Of a stretch of DNA of 64,000 bases, positions 36,666 through 48,446 are shown piece after piece; within the stretch, counting starts at the first letter, position 1; every line of letters begins with the position of its first letter. Both the position numbers and the translations under genes were made by a program. Under the pieces are notes generated by a model. It did not search any database and was not told the DNA's origin. It saw only the letters and a program-made list of their open reading frames with translations. The stretch lies in assembly GCF_010183535.1 (NCBI RefSeq), contig NC_071331.1, forward strand, positions 17,670,001-17,734,000, read 5' to 3'. Source of the DNA: Caenorhabditis remanei. Taxonomy: Eukaryota > Nematoda > Chromadorea > Rhabditida > Rhabditidae.

Positions 36666-38061
36666 ATGCGGTTACCCATATTCGTGTTACTTTCCCTCTT
36701 TCCAATATTTGGATGGACCCGTAAAATCCCGGATATCAACTGGATATCATCGAATCCAATGTAAGTATTTCTTTCCCATATCCTCTCCGAAGTATTATAT
36801 TAGTTACAACCCTTTGATCAGCTCGCCGCCGTTCTCTCTGCGTCTCTCGAATTCACATGATCTCTCGTCAAGGTTATGATTAGAATCGGATGGAGAACAT
36901 GAGTATGTTTCATAGTGTTTTGGATAGGGGGAGATGGATAAATTGACTGTTCCCTTTCCTCAGAAGATAGATATACTCTTTTCGTTCCGTCAAAGAAAAC
37001 TATCGAGAGATAATGTGGAGATGAGAGACGCAGAGAAAAGGTAATTCATCATTACCGCAAACGGGAGAAAATAAGAAAAGAAACGGTTGAGGAAAAACAA
37101 TGAGAATAAAGAAAACCATACTAGGGGAAACATATTTTCAGATTCGATGTATCCAACACTGATCATGTGATATCTGTACATATCGGAGACCGAGTATCTA
37201 TCAAATGTCCGAAATCAGATGAAAATGGAAAATATGAATACTCATACATCTATATGGTTTCTGATGAAGAGTACGATCATTGCTTTTTGTCGAAACCAAG
37301 GCTTGTAGGAGCGTGTGATAATCAGACTATCAATGTAAGTTTTTAAACAGAAATACTGATAGAAATATTAAATTAAACATGATTTTCAGGCCTCTATCAA
37401 CATTGTATTCCGATCATTTACGCCTACACCTGGTGGATTCGAATTTCAACCGGGAAAGAATTATTTCTTGATTAGTAAGTTATTTTGTATTTTAATTTGA
37501 TTCGAGTTCTTAAATTTCAGGTACATCCGATGGAACACAGGAGGGAATTGATAGGAAAAAAGATGGATTGTGTACCACGAAACAAATGAAAATTAAATTC
37601 GAAGTGGAACAAGACCGACGAGGAATCGAAAATCCGAAATTCGCAGCGAGAACTTTGAAAAAGGATCGAGATGCAGAGCATTCAACACAAGTCATGTATG
37701 TTGTACACGATGGAGAGGATATTGATGATGGTGAGCTTTATTTTTAATTTAGAAAAGTATACGCATAATTAGAGATAATTAGCGATGTAATTGATCAGGA
37801 TTAAGGATTATAGGGCAATTAAAAAATTCTATAAATTGGCTGTGCAAAACTTCACAACAGTGAACTTTAAAAACTCAGTGATTCATTTTTGGATTTAAAT
37901 AAAACCAATGCTAGAAATACAGAAGCTTTTGAAGCCAATTAAAAGTTTCAATAGCCTTAACTCAAAAATAAATCTGAAAATTTCCAGACGACGACGGCTC
38001 CAACGCATGCTCCTACCTCGTCTCGATTATCATCCTCCTCGCTTCTCGATATCTTCTATAG
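36666..38061 (+). CDS. Ephrin, GPI-anchored Eph receptor ligand
   Basis: Exons 36666-36760, 37142-37334, 37390-37474, 37521-37730 and 37988-38061 give 218 aa. Ephrins bind Eph receptor tyrosine kinases in cell-cell repulsion and morphogenesis. After a signal peptide (MRLPIFVLLSLFPIFGWT) the ephrin fold is clear: INWISSNP, IGDRVSIKCP (C54), YDHC (C79), GACDN (C90), FRSFTPTPGGFEFQPGKNYF, then STSDGTQEGIDRKKDGLC (C142), the four conserved cysteines in order. An acidic linker (EDIDDDDDGSNACS) leads to a hydrophobic C-terminus (YLVSIIILLASRYLL), as expected of a GPI signal. Length matches nematode ephrins. An acceptor lies 38 nt upstream of the ATG. I cannot tell which of the nematode ephrins this is. 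Confidence 0.95.
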
Positions 38062-38618
38062 ACCTCCCAATTGCCCCTCTAATCCCTTTTTCACTTCTCC
38101 AAAACCATCCCAATTCTTCTTTCCAAACCGCTCACATTGTCATTCAACGGGTTCAAAATGTCTTCGTCAAACCACCTCTTCTTCTCTATAATTGTATTTG
38201 TTTTCCTCTTTTCTTCTTCTTCCAAAAAACTGTCCAGTGATTCTAGATTCTTAATCTTCTCCAAAAGTCTTCATTGTATTCTTTTTTCTCCGCTTTCTGT
38301 GATTGAAATCCAATAGAAAAAGAAATAAAGAAGCAACAAAACTTCTCGAAAACTGTCGAGTTAAAGAAACTGGAAATTAGAAATTCAGCAAGAAAAAGAG
38401 AGTAAACGGATACTAGCTGCCCACAGAAATGGAACTAATTAGTGTGACTTGATGTCGTCAGGGAGGGTCCAAATTGATAGAAATCGAAGGGAAAAAGAGA
38501 ATGAGACAGGTTTTATTTATCACTGTCTCTTCGTCTTTTACACATACACCAATTTCCATCCTTTTTCTCTTTTTCTCGACAAATTCCTTGCAATCTCTGA
38601 CCTAAAGATGGGAGAGAG
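38062..38618. other. Intergenic, with poly(A) signal of the ephrin gene
   Basis: AATAAA at 38324-38329 on + is the likely ephrin 3' end signal, 263 nt after the stop. The rest, before the channel gene, shows no coding feature. An upstream ATG at 38608 opens only a four-codon frame before the real start. Confidence 0.5.
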
Positions 38619-41261
38619 ATGATGATCAGGTGTTTATTATGTGCTATTTTTATTCTTATTATCAACTATTTGGTGGTTCATGGTAGTGCTGAAGGTGAGT
38701 TGAAATTGGAGGAAAAAACTTATTAAGCAATTCTGAAAAATTGAGATTTTTACTAACCGTTTGAGGTGGAACTTTATTGAAAATCATTCTCTGCTAACAA
38801 GAAAATATCACAGCAAAATATTGAGTTCATTAAAATTTTGGTTTGATTTCACAGGAATTTTCAAAGCCAAAGCGTTCGTCGCTTTCCCATCTCCAACTTC
38901 CAGCATTTTCGATTGGGTCCCTTTCAAACCATCTGGATCTAGACAGTCCGTAAGTTACATTCATAAGTCTTGACTTAGAAAATTATTTTTGCGTACTTCA
39001 GACTCCCCTGATACGTCTAAAAGTACGAGCTATCAATCGAGTAGTCTACACTAAGAAAGACTCATTACTCAAATCAGTTGAGAATGTTGAAGAATACAAG
39101 AAAGAGCAGGAAAAACAGTTCGAAGCGAAGCCAACATCAATCGAGGAGAAAGTTATACGTGTGAATGAACCGGATAAAATGTATGAAAAAGGAGAAGAGC
39201 CGAAGATATTTCTATTCCCGAAACAAGGAGGGACAGTTTCGAAAATTGGAGATGATTTCGGAAAGGAAGAAGTTATTGGAGAAGAAAATGATGATTATGG
39301 AGGGAAACCGAAGGACGACGATTTTCATTTAATGTATGATGACGAGTTGAAAGAGTATGTGCTGAAAAGACAACTGAAAATGGATAAAAATGGAATAATT
39401 GACTCATGGAATGGTGGAGATTCGAAAGAAAATGGAGGAAGAGAGAAAGTTGGAGAAGAAGAGGAAGGAGAAGACGATGAAGCGAGAAGGATTCTGGAGA
39501 GTGAAGAAGAAGGACTTGGTGTTCAAGGGAATGGTACGATTCTGAAAGAGAAGAAGAAGAAGAATTTCACGGAGGTGACTTTGGAGGAGGAGGGTTTAAA
39601 TTTGGAAGGTTTGTTTTTTGTTTCAGTTAAATTTTTTGAAAATTTCTTATTAGTATTTTTAGATCTTGAGTTCAAACAACACGACTTCCGACCGGGAAAA
39701 AGCAAAATCCGAACTTATGACCTTGCTGTGATGGATCCTCGATTCCTAGAGAAAGAGGAATTCTCTGTTCGTCTTACACCTCAACAACGTTCGGACTGGA
39801 GGGATAAACTGATTAATCTGACACTTTTGGAGGAGAGAAGAGCAGACGAACACAGGGATTACGGTAGCAGTTATATTCTTCCTGTTCTCAAAAGTGTCGA
39901 TTATGATAATACAAGTGTTCCGTTGGCGTTTAATGGTAAGATTTCCCCGTGTGCCGTATTGTGAAGCAAGTTTTCAGACATCCCTGTGAATGTTGCGGTG
40001 GCTTTCAATTTTCTGTATCTGGCAAATTTCGACAGTGAAATGATGGAGTTTTCAATGGACGTTGAGATGGAGTTCTCGTGGATTGACATAAGGTAATCCA
40101 AGATAGACGTCAAATCTTTTAAGTTTCTTATCATTTAGGCTAGTCAGCAACTACACCAAGCCAATCAGAATCCGCGAGAAACCTATCATCGAACAAATCT
40201 GGAGACCGGACCCTTATATCGTGAACTCAAAACACTCATACTTTCATTATGTCTCTTTTCCGAATATTCGAATGAGAATAACACCAGAAGGGTTGGTGAC
40301 GTATACAGTCAGGTTAGCAGAAAGAGAGTATACTTTTAATCCGACTAAACTATTTGCAGAGTATCATCAGTCTGTTCATGTTTTATGTCATTTTGTTTAT
40401 ACCCACACGATAGACAAGAGTGTGATTTGAGGATTGCTTCCAGTGAGTTAAATTGTAAGATTTCAAGATTTGAAATATCTTTTTCCAGTTGCATATTCGA
40501 ATCAATATGTCAAGTTTCACTGGCACTCCAATCCAATCAGATTCCAGTCGAAGATCACATTGCCAGAGTTACACATTACTAAAATCAAGACTGGAGAGTG
40601 TTCGTTGAAGGGGAAATTGGGTTAGTCAAGCACTTTTTTGCATCAATTTAGCAGAATTGGCTTGTACAACATTTTCCTAACACTTCCAAACTTCTTTTTC
40701 AGTTGATGCCTCCTGCCTCAAAATCCTTTTCTCTTTGGAAAGAGACAGTGCTCGATTCGTCATCGAAAAGTATGTACCATCCACGTTGGCTATGATGTTC
40801 GCATGGGTGGCACCGTATGTACCATACAATTATGAAGATGTCAGAATCATTACTCCGATTACGGTAAGATTCTAACTTCTTTCAGTCCAATACCACTGAA
40901 TTTTCAGGTACTGCTTACTTTGGTTCAAATGGAGAAGGGAGACAAAGAAATCCGTACATCATACCTCACTTCCATTGATGTCTGGTTTGCAGCCATGAAA
41001 TCATTTACTGTTTTGTCTCTTCTTGAATCTTTAGCTGTTCTGGCATTGATCAAAAGAAGCAGAGCAATGACGAAAAATGCAGAGAGAGCTGCAAATGAAT
41101 TCGAAAGATGTACGTTTGAAGCAGAAGCATATCGACTGAATCGACTGTATCATCGTGTCGATTCGATTTGTAGATTCTCATCTCCGGTTGTTTTTGTTGC
41201 TTTCTTCGTTTATTATGTACTATTTATAGCTCAAGGAAATGAGAATTGTGTTCAAATATAA
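38619..41261 (+). CDS. Cys-loop ligand-gated ion channel subunit (LGC type)
   Basis: Ten exons: 38619-38694, 38855-38949, 39002-39608, 39663-39935, 39978-40092, 40139-40312, 40360-40442, 40489-40620, 40703-40863 and 40908-41261, giving 689 aa. The order is that of pentameric channel subunits: signal peptide, WIDIRL loop, W-x-P-D motif (IIEQIWRPDPYIVN), Cys-loop C454-C468 with YPHDRQEC, then M1 (537-557), M2 (about 563-583), M3 (about 595-618) and M4 near the C-terminus. Residues 95-260 are an unusual acidic Lys/Glu/Asp-rich insertion before the ligand-binding domain. The M1-M2 loop lacks the PAR motif of anion channels and M2 is divergent, so ion selectivity and ligand cannot be read. The third intron (54 nt) is in frame and stop-free. 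AATAAA overlaps the stop codon. Confidence 0.92.
39609..39662 (+). other. 54-nt in-frame intron in channel gene
   Basis: The GTTTGT donor is weak, but the TATTTTTAG acceptor and AT-rich composition fit an intron. It is a multiple of three and stop-free, so retention would add a hydrophobic 18-residue stretch after the acidic insertion. Confidence 0.6.
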
Positions 41262-43546
41262 ATAAATTAGCTAATTATATTCAAGATTGACATCCCGACT
41301 GAAATATATCCAGGTAGATCAAGATAATTCAAAAGTCAAGCAAGATTCTGGAAGAGATTCGGCAGACAGTCATTGTTTTAAATTTTTCGAACTGATGAAC
41401 TTTTAATAAAAATCGAAAGATTAAAATTTTTGAACTCTCTGAAAAAACCAAATAGAAACCTTGCATAAACTCATGGATTCGCAAATAGAAAAATAAAAAC
41501 TACTTTTTTGTCTCAAAAGGACAAAAATGAGACAATTAGAGAGCAAAAGTGCTGATCTAATTACCTTCAATTTTGGATTTGGTATTCCTTCTGGTTGTTT
41601 TTTTCAATTTCATTTGTATCGCTTACTCTAGAGGAGATACACCACTTTTTTTTCGACAAAACTGTGTATTCTCATGTTGGTCGATGTGGAAGAAGACACA
41701 GAAACCATTGTGTGTTTTTCCATTTTTCAGATTTGATTTGCATGTAAAAAATTTCTCAAAAAGTTTTTCATTTCCAAATGTATTTGATTTTTGAACCTTT
41801 GGAAATTCTCTCCTGATGAATCAATTCAAAAAATCCGAACTCTGTTTCTTGTATTCGCAAAAATAAGAACGTTTTGGAAGAAATAAAAGTAGCTGAAAAT
41901 CTGTAGAAAAACTGAGTTTTTAAAATTTCTAAATATAGAGACTTGCAACGGCCAGGGCCGGAAGTTCAGTACTGAAAACAGTTCAATTTTTTTCCGATTA
42001 AAAAAAACTTAAAGAACGTTTTTTGTAGGTTTCTTGAAGAAATATACTGAGAAAAAAAAGATAAATTTAAAAAAATATTTTTTTTTTTAAATTGAAGGGA
42101 AAAGGTTCAAAAATTCAAATCCGAGCCGCAACTTTTCCGGCGCGGCAGGCCGAACCGGAATTTTGCAAGTTTGATTTTACGACTAAAAATGACGACATTG
42201 AATTTTTAGATACTATTTAAATTGGATCCACTGCATACGAAATCCGCAATTCCTATTAAAAAATTTCTATCTAAAATCTCATCTCCGTATCTCTCGGCAA
42301 GATTTTTAGAGAACTTTTTTTCTTGAATCCATTCCAGGATGTAGTGGGTGTGAATTTTTCAGGAGAGTCGGGAGTGGCGGAGAATTAAATTTTAATTGAA
42401 CTTACATTTGAGGTGTCATTGTTCTTTTTCGTTTCTATCCTTATCACTACTATACATTTCTTGTTTCTCATGAGCTTTTATAAAATTGTGAAAAATGAAA
42501 CCAAGGAAAAACTTTAGAGAAATCTATTTTCAATCGAGAAAGAGCGATATAAAACCTCAATCAAAATATAATATAATAATAGAATAGAACATTGACCACA
42601 ATTCCTCCTTTCCATCTCTCACCTTTTTGTTCTCTTGATAGATACTACACAGTTTATATCTACTATAAAACAACTGTAATATATTCAATAGCCATTATGA
42701 ATAAATTAGGAAGTCAACGAAACCTCCTCTTCTTATTATCTGTAAAGAAAAAATAATCAGCATCCTTTTCTGTTATAGCATAAGGGTGTGTCGTTCTTCA
42801 ACTTCTATTTGTCCTTGTCTGCTCCGCCTTAAAAACCGCAAAGTGATGTAAGACGAAAACGGGGGAAAAGGGGAAGAGGAGGAGAAGAGTGCTGTTGAAT
42901 TCTCGTCCAAAAACTTTTTGAATGGAAAAATAGTTTCTGTTAATAATTTATACATTTGTTTGCTTGGAACACCCTGGCAACACAATTTTGACATGAGTCT
43001 CCAACAATTTAGCATATTCATTAGGTTAATTAGCGAAAAATACAGAAGCAATGGATTTTTAGATCATGGAAACTTATTTTTCACTTGAGCTATTCATGGA
43101 AAAGGAGCAGACTGAATCCGATTTCTATAGAAACGTAGTTTTTTTCATGATTTATAGATTAGCAAAAAGAGTCAAAAATATAAAAATGGAATAATTTTTG
43201 AGATCGTTACTCTATTTTAACTCTACCAGCCTGTCTGCCCTGCCTTCTGCGGCGCGTTTTCTTGCGGCCACGCCACACGAGTTCACGTGAAAACTTTTTG
43301 TATGCTAATTTATATTCTTGGAAATGAAAACAAAATGCCAACATCCTGACATCGCCTATTTGTCTTTTTTATATAAGAATAGTTATTTTTTCGCCTCTTT
43401 TCACGACACTTCCACGTATTTCACGTATTTTCAACAAAAAAAGCATGTTCGAATACTGCAATTCTTCTTTTTCTCCTTTTTCCTTTTTGAAAACCTTTCT
43501 CTTTATATCAATGCAATTTTCCCCGTTTTTCAGTAATTCTAATCAA
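41262..43546. other. Intergenic, 2.3 kb
   Basis: This is AT-rich sequence between the channel and acyltransferase genes. A 92-codon minus frame at 42773-43051 has no recognisable motif or splice support. Nothing else is seen. Confidence 0.45.
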
Positions 43547-46371
43547 ATGAAACGGGATGATCTACAAGGTATTCGAGGTCTCGCTATCGGAGCAGTCATA
43601 GCATTTCACTTCTTTCCGAGATGGTTTCCGAATGGGTATATCGGAGTGGATATGTGAGTTGATTTTTAAAAAATTATTAGCCCGCCACGCTTCTTACAAT
43701 CGCGCTCTACCGAAACCGAAGATAGTTGTATGCGAATTGAGAGACTCAGGGAAAAAGACACATTTTTCAAGGACATTTCGGTAGAGCGCAGTTGTAGGAA
43801 CTGAGCAGAACTATAATACTTGTATTTAATTATTTTCAGGTTTTTCGTTCTTTCTGGATTCTTGATGACAATGATTTTTGGTTCAAAACCAATCACATCA
43901 GAATCAGTTTATCTATTTTATTATCGGAGAGCCAAACGGATTCTGCCACTTTATCTAGCGATTATTCTTATTGGTAAGTGTTTTTTTTTCAAGTTTTTTA
44001 TTTTATTTTCTATTATCCTTAACATTATTCAGGTAGTCTTCTCGTATTCATAGTGTACCCCTCGACTTTTGTACCGATGAATATGGATTCAGCATGGAAT
44101 TCTATATTTCTCTATCATAACATGGCAGAACATTCGGATAACAATCTGTATTTTAAGATGGTGAGTTGGTTATCTTTTTGAGAAAAACTTCTAAATGCAG
44201 AGTTTTTTTTTTCAATTACGCTCTTCTTTTAGTTAAACCAAGCAGAAGATATCTTCACTCATACGTGGTCACTATGTGTCGAAATGCAATTTTATCTTCT
44301 CGCACCAATTATCTTTTTGTTCTTGTCTTTCTGTACAACTGGATCGATGCTCACAGTTTTTCATCTCATCATCATTGTGACCTCACTAGGAAATCATTTG
44401 ATGGCAACGGAACAAGTTGCATTCAACAGGTAAGAATTCGATGGAGACAATCTTTAAAAATAACTCTTATTCAGTGTCTTCTGTCGTGTTTGGCAATTTC
44501 TCATCGGTTCTGCTGTTTATTTTCTTTCCGTCGAACTCATTGAACTTGACACGAAAACCATCAAATACACGGAGTTGCTACTTGAAGAACAAGGAGATTC
44601 AGATGAAGAGGAAAAAGAAGAAAACGATGAAGATGATGAAGTGATATTCTCGAAACCCCGCAGGAATCTGAGTCGTTCTCCACTCTATATTCTACTCTGG
44701 ACATCTTTGCTCTTCCTGATTTTCTTGTCATTTGCCCCGTGGGCAATTCCAGCATCTGCATTGAGAATCGTAAAATATTTCATTTTTGATTCCTTCCCCC
44801 CTTATCAGTTCTATTTCAGACATGTACATTCCTCTCGGCAATGATTATTTTGACAGGAACATTGTGTGAAACCAATCCGATGAAGAATAGGTTAGCTGGG
44901 AAATCGAGCAGAAAAAAGAGCAAAAATAATTAAATTTCAGAGTTCTCGTATACATTGGTGACATTTCGTATAGTCTCTATTTGGTTCATTGGCCGATTTA
45001 TGTTTATGTCAAACATTATTATGAGAACCAATTTCCAGGTAAGGGATTTATTCGTTTCCTTTGTCTGCGGGGATCAAAATTGTTTTATTGACGTCATTTC
45101 AATGTTGCAAAGATTAAAAATCGGTGTATGTCTCTACCGAAACTAGAGAAGTTTTATTTCAGTATACATAATTGGAATCTTGGTATCTATCATTCTTGCC
45201 ATAATAATATCGGAAACATTCGAGAAATGGTACCTCAAACTCGGCAAACAAGAGACTCTTTTTATGATTCTCATATGCTACATTTCGATAGTTTTGATTG
45301 TTTTCAAGAGAAACGAAATTTCAAGTTTTGTGGACAATGTCAAATATGGGCATGAGGAGAATTTGATGGGAAAAGTGCACAGTTCGTATGAAAACATTAC
45401 GTTGAGTGAGTTACAGACACACAGACAGAATTATTTGTTTTTTCGATTTCAGAGCAAGCAATTCTACTGAATAAGAAATGGGCTAGAGAAGAGTACAAGA
45501 ATCTGGTGATCCCTAACTGTTATCCGAATAAAACTGAGCATGGATTCTGTGAATTCGATAAGGGAAATCTAACTGGAGATATGACGGTTTTTATTGTTGG
45601 AAATAGTTTGACACCGAATCTCGGATCTTTGGTTTACAAGACTTTCAACAATCACGCCAAGGTTATGTATAAGTACAGTAATTCTTGTGAGTTTTGATTT
45701 TGAAAAAAACGATTAGAATGATGGGTTTTTAGATTGTGAAATCTTGACCGTTGCCAGTGAGAAGAGATGTCTGAAAGCACACGATACTTATGAAGAGGAA
45801 GTTTTTAAGAAGTTACCGGATGTTTTGTTCATGTTGGATAGGTAAGAAAGAAACTGAGATCTTTCACTGAATTCGCGGATAATTTCAGACAGGATAAGCT
45901 GCGTCGCCCAATCAAAGGTCCAGTGGAGAAAGATGAAATATTCAGAGAAGCGTTGGCAACATTGAGGAAATATGAAAATAATGTGAAGAAGAAGATTTAC
46001 ATGTTGGAATCTTACACTCCTTCCACGAATCTTCCACTTTCAAAGTTTGCTCAAATGTTGGAAGAAGGGAAGAAAGTGAAACAGAGTTTGTACAAATTGG
46101 ATTTATCCTATCTGAATGCCCTTCAAAGACAAGAGGAGCTGGTGAAAAAGTAAGTTTTGAAATGTTGTCTTGAATTTACGTTCTTCTTTCTTTCAGATGC
46201 TCAAAATGTGAATTGATTCGAATATCAGATATTCTATTCAATGGCAATCAAACCAAAAACTATGACGAGGAAACAAAACTGGGGTATTATTATGACGGAT
46301 TGCATATAACTCCATTTGCTATGAATTTAATTCTCCCTCTTTTCCAAAAAGCATCGGATAATTTTAGTTGA
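43547..46371 (+). CDS. Acyltransferase-3 / SGNH protein (OAC family)
   Basis: Twelve exons: 43547-43653, 43840-43973, 44033-44160, 44233-44429, 44475-44769, 44820-44890, 44941-45038, 45163-45405, 45453-45686, 45733-45841, 45889-46149 and 46197-46371, giving 683 aa. The N-terminal half is a multi-pass acyltransferase-3 domain: DDLQGIRGLAIGAVIAFHFF with the catalytic His, GYIGVDMFFVLSGFLM, YYRRAKRILPLY, HTWSLCVEMQFYLLAP, and YSLYLVHWPIYV near its end. Members transfer acyl groups to extracellular sugars or lipids. A C-terminal SGNH-like domain has the Ser block (FIVGNSLTP) and the Asp/His block (DGLHITPFAMN). An acidic loop (GDSDEEEKEENDEDDE) lies between membrane spans. Nematodes have many OAC paralogs. 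A short inverted repeat sits in intron 1. Confidence 0.93.
43686..43803. repeat. Inverted-repeat element in intron 1 of the acyltransferase gene
   Basis: CACGCTTCTTACAATCGCGC through CTCTACCGAAA at 43686-43715 is inverted at 43776-43803 (TTTCGGTAGAGCGCAGTTGT and on). The same termini occur at 50.7 kb, and a fragment (GATAGAGCGCAGTTGT) lies at about 33022. This is a dispersed short foldback element. Confidence 0.8.
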
Positions 46372-46489
46372 TTTTTAGACATATTTAGTTCAGTTATTTG
46401 CTTTTACTTTTCGGGTTTTTCTCTCTATTTCTGTGAAAATAGGATATGATTCGCATTTTTGTATTGACTTTCCAATTGTCGGGTAATAA

Positions 46490-46515
46490 TTTATTCATCA
46501 AGAACTATCAATAAA
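46490..46515. promoter_or_regulatory. Overlapping convergent poly(A) signals
   Basis: AATAAA at 46510-46515 on + lies 139 nt after the acyltransferase stop. TTTATT at 46490-46495 (AATAAA on minus) lies about 44 nt past the stop of the PGAP2-like gene. The two 3' UTRs would overlap. Confidence 0.55.
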
Positions 46516-46538
46516 ACTACTCTCTATCAGACTGAATA

Positions 46539-48150
46539 CTATCTTCTGACACTACTCAAACTTTCATAAATAACAGATTTATCTGAACATCCAACTGGAG
46601 AATAAACTTCCGGAGGATACGAGACGACACTTTTGACGTCTTCTGATGTAGGTGTTATGTACATTTCTACATTCGTCTGGGCGTTGATGAAATTGTACGC
46701 AATGATGGATGCAGCACAGATGTATTCGAAGATTCCATCGACGAAGGGCACTGAAAATCAGATATTGAGATTTCAGAAACAAAAAGTTGAGAAAGTTACC
46801 ATAAGCATGACATCGTTTTGTTCGGAAAAATTCTATCCAATGAAGGACAACATGAGGAAAACAGGCAGAGAATATGACGAAGAACGCGGATTTGATGTAA
46901 AATCGAGGGGTTTGGATCTGGAATTTTAGAGAAATTTTAGAAAAATTTATGAGAATTGAACACCAAAACTTACAAAAACGAATCTTCCATCATAAGCATC
47001 TTGAAGTAGATCACAAAGCATTTCCAAAAATGTGAAAATTCCGATCATCAAATACGCGTACGGCTGGAAAAAGGCGACTGTAAATGTAACTGTAAATCAA
47101 TTCACCTCATCTGAAACTCACGATATTCTCGATCAAACTCTGAATGTAATGAAGTTATTAGGAATAGAGAAAAAGATTGAAGACATGAGAGCCAAGGTGC
47201 GAAGGAGAGAATGAATTGGATGAATCTTGGGAACGAACGGTTACGACTGGTGAGGACATCGGATGATCGGATCAGTGCCATTGTCTGGAATTCGGTTTTA
47301 TATAAAATAAATAGAATAATGCGAAAAAGTTTACCATTCTGAAACTCATGCATTGTAAGATGAGGAATCGAAGACCAGAGGAGAAATACGGATCAAGCTC
47401 AATGCTCCTCGTTATTGATTTTATCTGGAAAAGAAAATGGAAAAGAAATTGTGAGAACTGTAAGAAAGAGGAACTCACAATCAATCCAGCTGGCACTTGA
47501 ACTTCTGCTTCTTTTGTTTTCCAATCGCATATTAGGTCACCTTCTGCCTGAAAGTTTAGGAGTGAAATACTTTTCAAAACTATTTCGAAAGAGCGAGGTT
47601 GTGAAAACTTCGCCAACTACGATTTACAGCCTCGGAACCATGATTTTAGGCTTCAAAACCATAATGTCAGCCTCAAAATCACGGTTTTCAGTTTGGTTTT
47701 CAGCAAAAAGTCATACCACCAGCTCACCTTGCAATATGACAGTAATGAAGTCCCGTATTCAATTCTCGAAAAATTATTCTTTCGATACAAACTGTTTTTC
47801 TCCCGAAACTTTGCTATTCTGAAATCACATCCTCGACTAAGAATCATCAAGAACTGACTCACTTATGCAGTTCGCTTTTCAGTTGCATATCATTTATGAA
47901 TGACCTCATCGGTGGCTCCCAAGTTGTGTTCATATCACAGTTGTCCTGAAAATAAGTGGCCAGGTCAGAAGCTTTACTTACTGAAACTTACCCAAGGAAT
48001 AACTGGTTCAGAATACTCATTGAAGTGTGTCATAATCACAATAATAATGATAAATGTGCTCCAGAATCCATAAAATATGTAACTGTGTTTTGGCATTTCA
48101 AAGCGATAATGATTAAGCTCGATTTCTTCTTCGGCACTGAGACGCGTCAT
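46539..48150 (-). CDS. Six-pass Frag1/DRAM/Sfk1 family protein (PGAP2-like)
   Basis: Nine exons: 48150-47992, 47945-47863, 47818-47728, 47547-47479, 47424-47335, 47284-47122, 47077-46974, 46917-46800 and 46750-46539, giving 362 aa. Hydrophobic spans occur near residues 25-41 (YGFWSTFIIIIVIM), around FPRFIQFILSFAPWLSC, PYAYLMIGIFTFLEMLCD, FYIKSAFFVIFSACFP and DGIFEYICAASIIAYNF. The last, with a Phe-Glu-Tyr after Gly-Ile, matches the (F/W)E(W/Y) signature helix of Frag1/DRAM/Sfk1 proteins. PGAP2 remodels GPI-anchor lipids in the Golgi, whereas DRAM proteins act at lysosomes. Which applies here is not clear. Exon 7 uses the acceptor TTTACAG rather than the nearer TTCCAG, because only that keeps the frame open. 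Confidence 0.8.
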
Positions 48151-48446
48151 TTTTTCTCTAGAATCTGGAAATTTTGCTGCGGAAAAGTACAGAGTAAGGC
48201 GAATGGTTTAATTACAGCGTAAAAACTAGATGAATCTATCGGAAAAACAATAAAAGCATATATATCAAAAGAAGATGTCTTCTTGGCGAAAGACAATGAA
48301 CGACATAAAACTATTCTGGAGAGAAGAAGAAGTGAAACCAGTTAGGATATTCTTATCAATCAATTACAATCTTCTCTTTCCGAAAAACAAAAGTAAAATG
48401 AGAAATCTATTGTGTTCATCGAGAGCGAATTGTGAACGGTTTGTGA
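48151..48446. other. Short spacer between two minus-strand genes
   Basis: About 296 bp separate the stop of the cysteine-rich gene from the start of the PGAP2-like gene, both on minus. The distance would allow an operon, but I see no clear poly(A) signal plus U-rich element that would prove it. Confidence 0.4.

Noticed and set aside
44955..45146. Short plus frames inside the acyltransferase gene
   Set aside because: They are out-of-frame shadows of exons 7 and 8.
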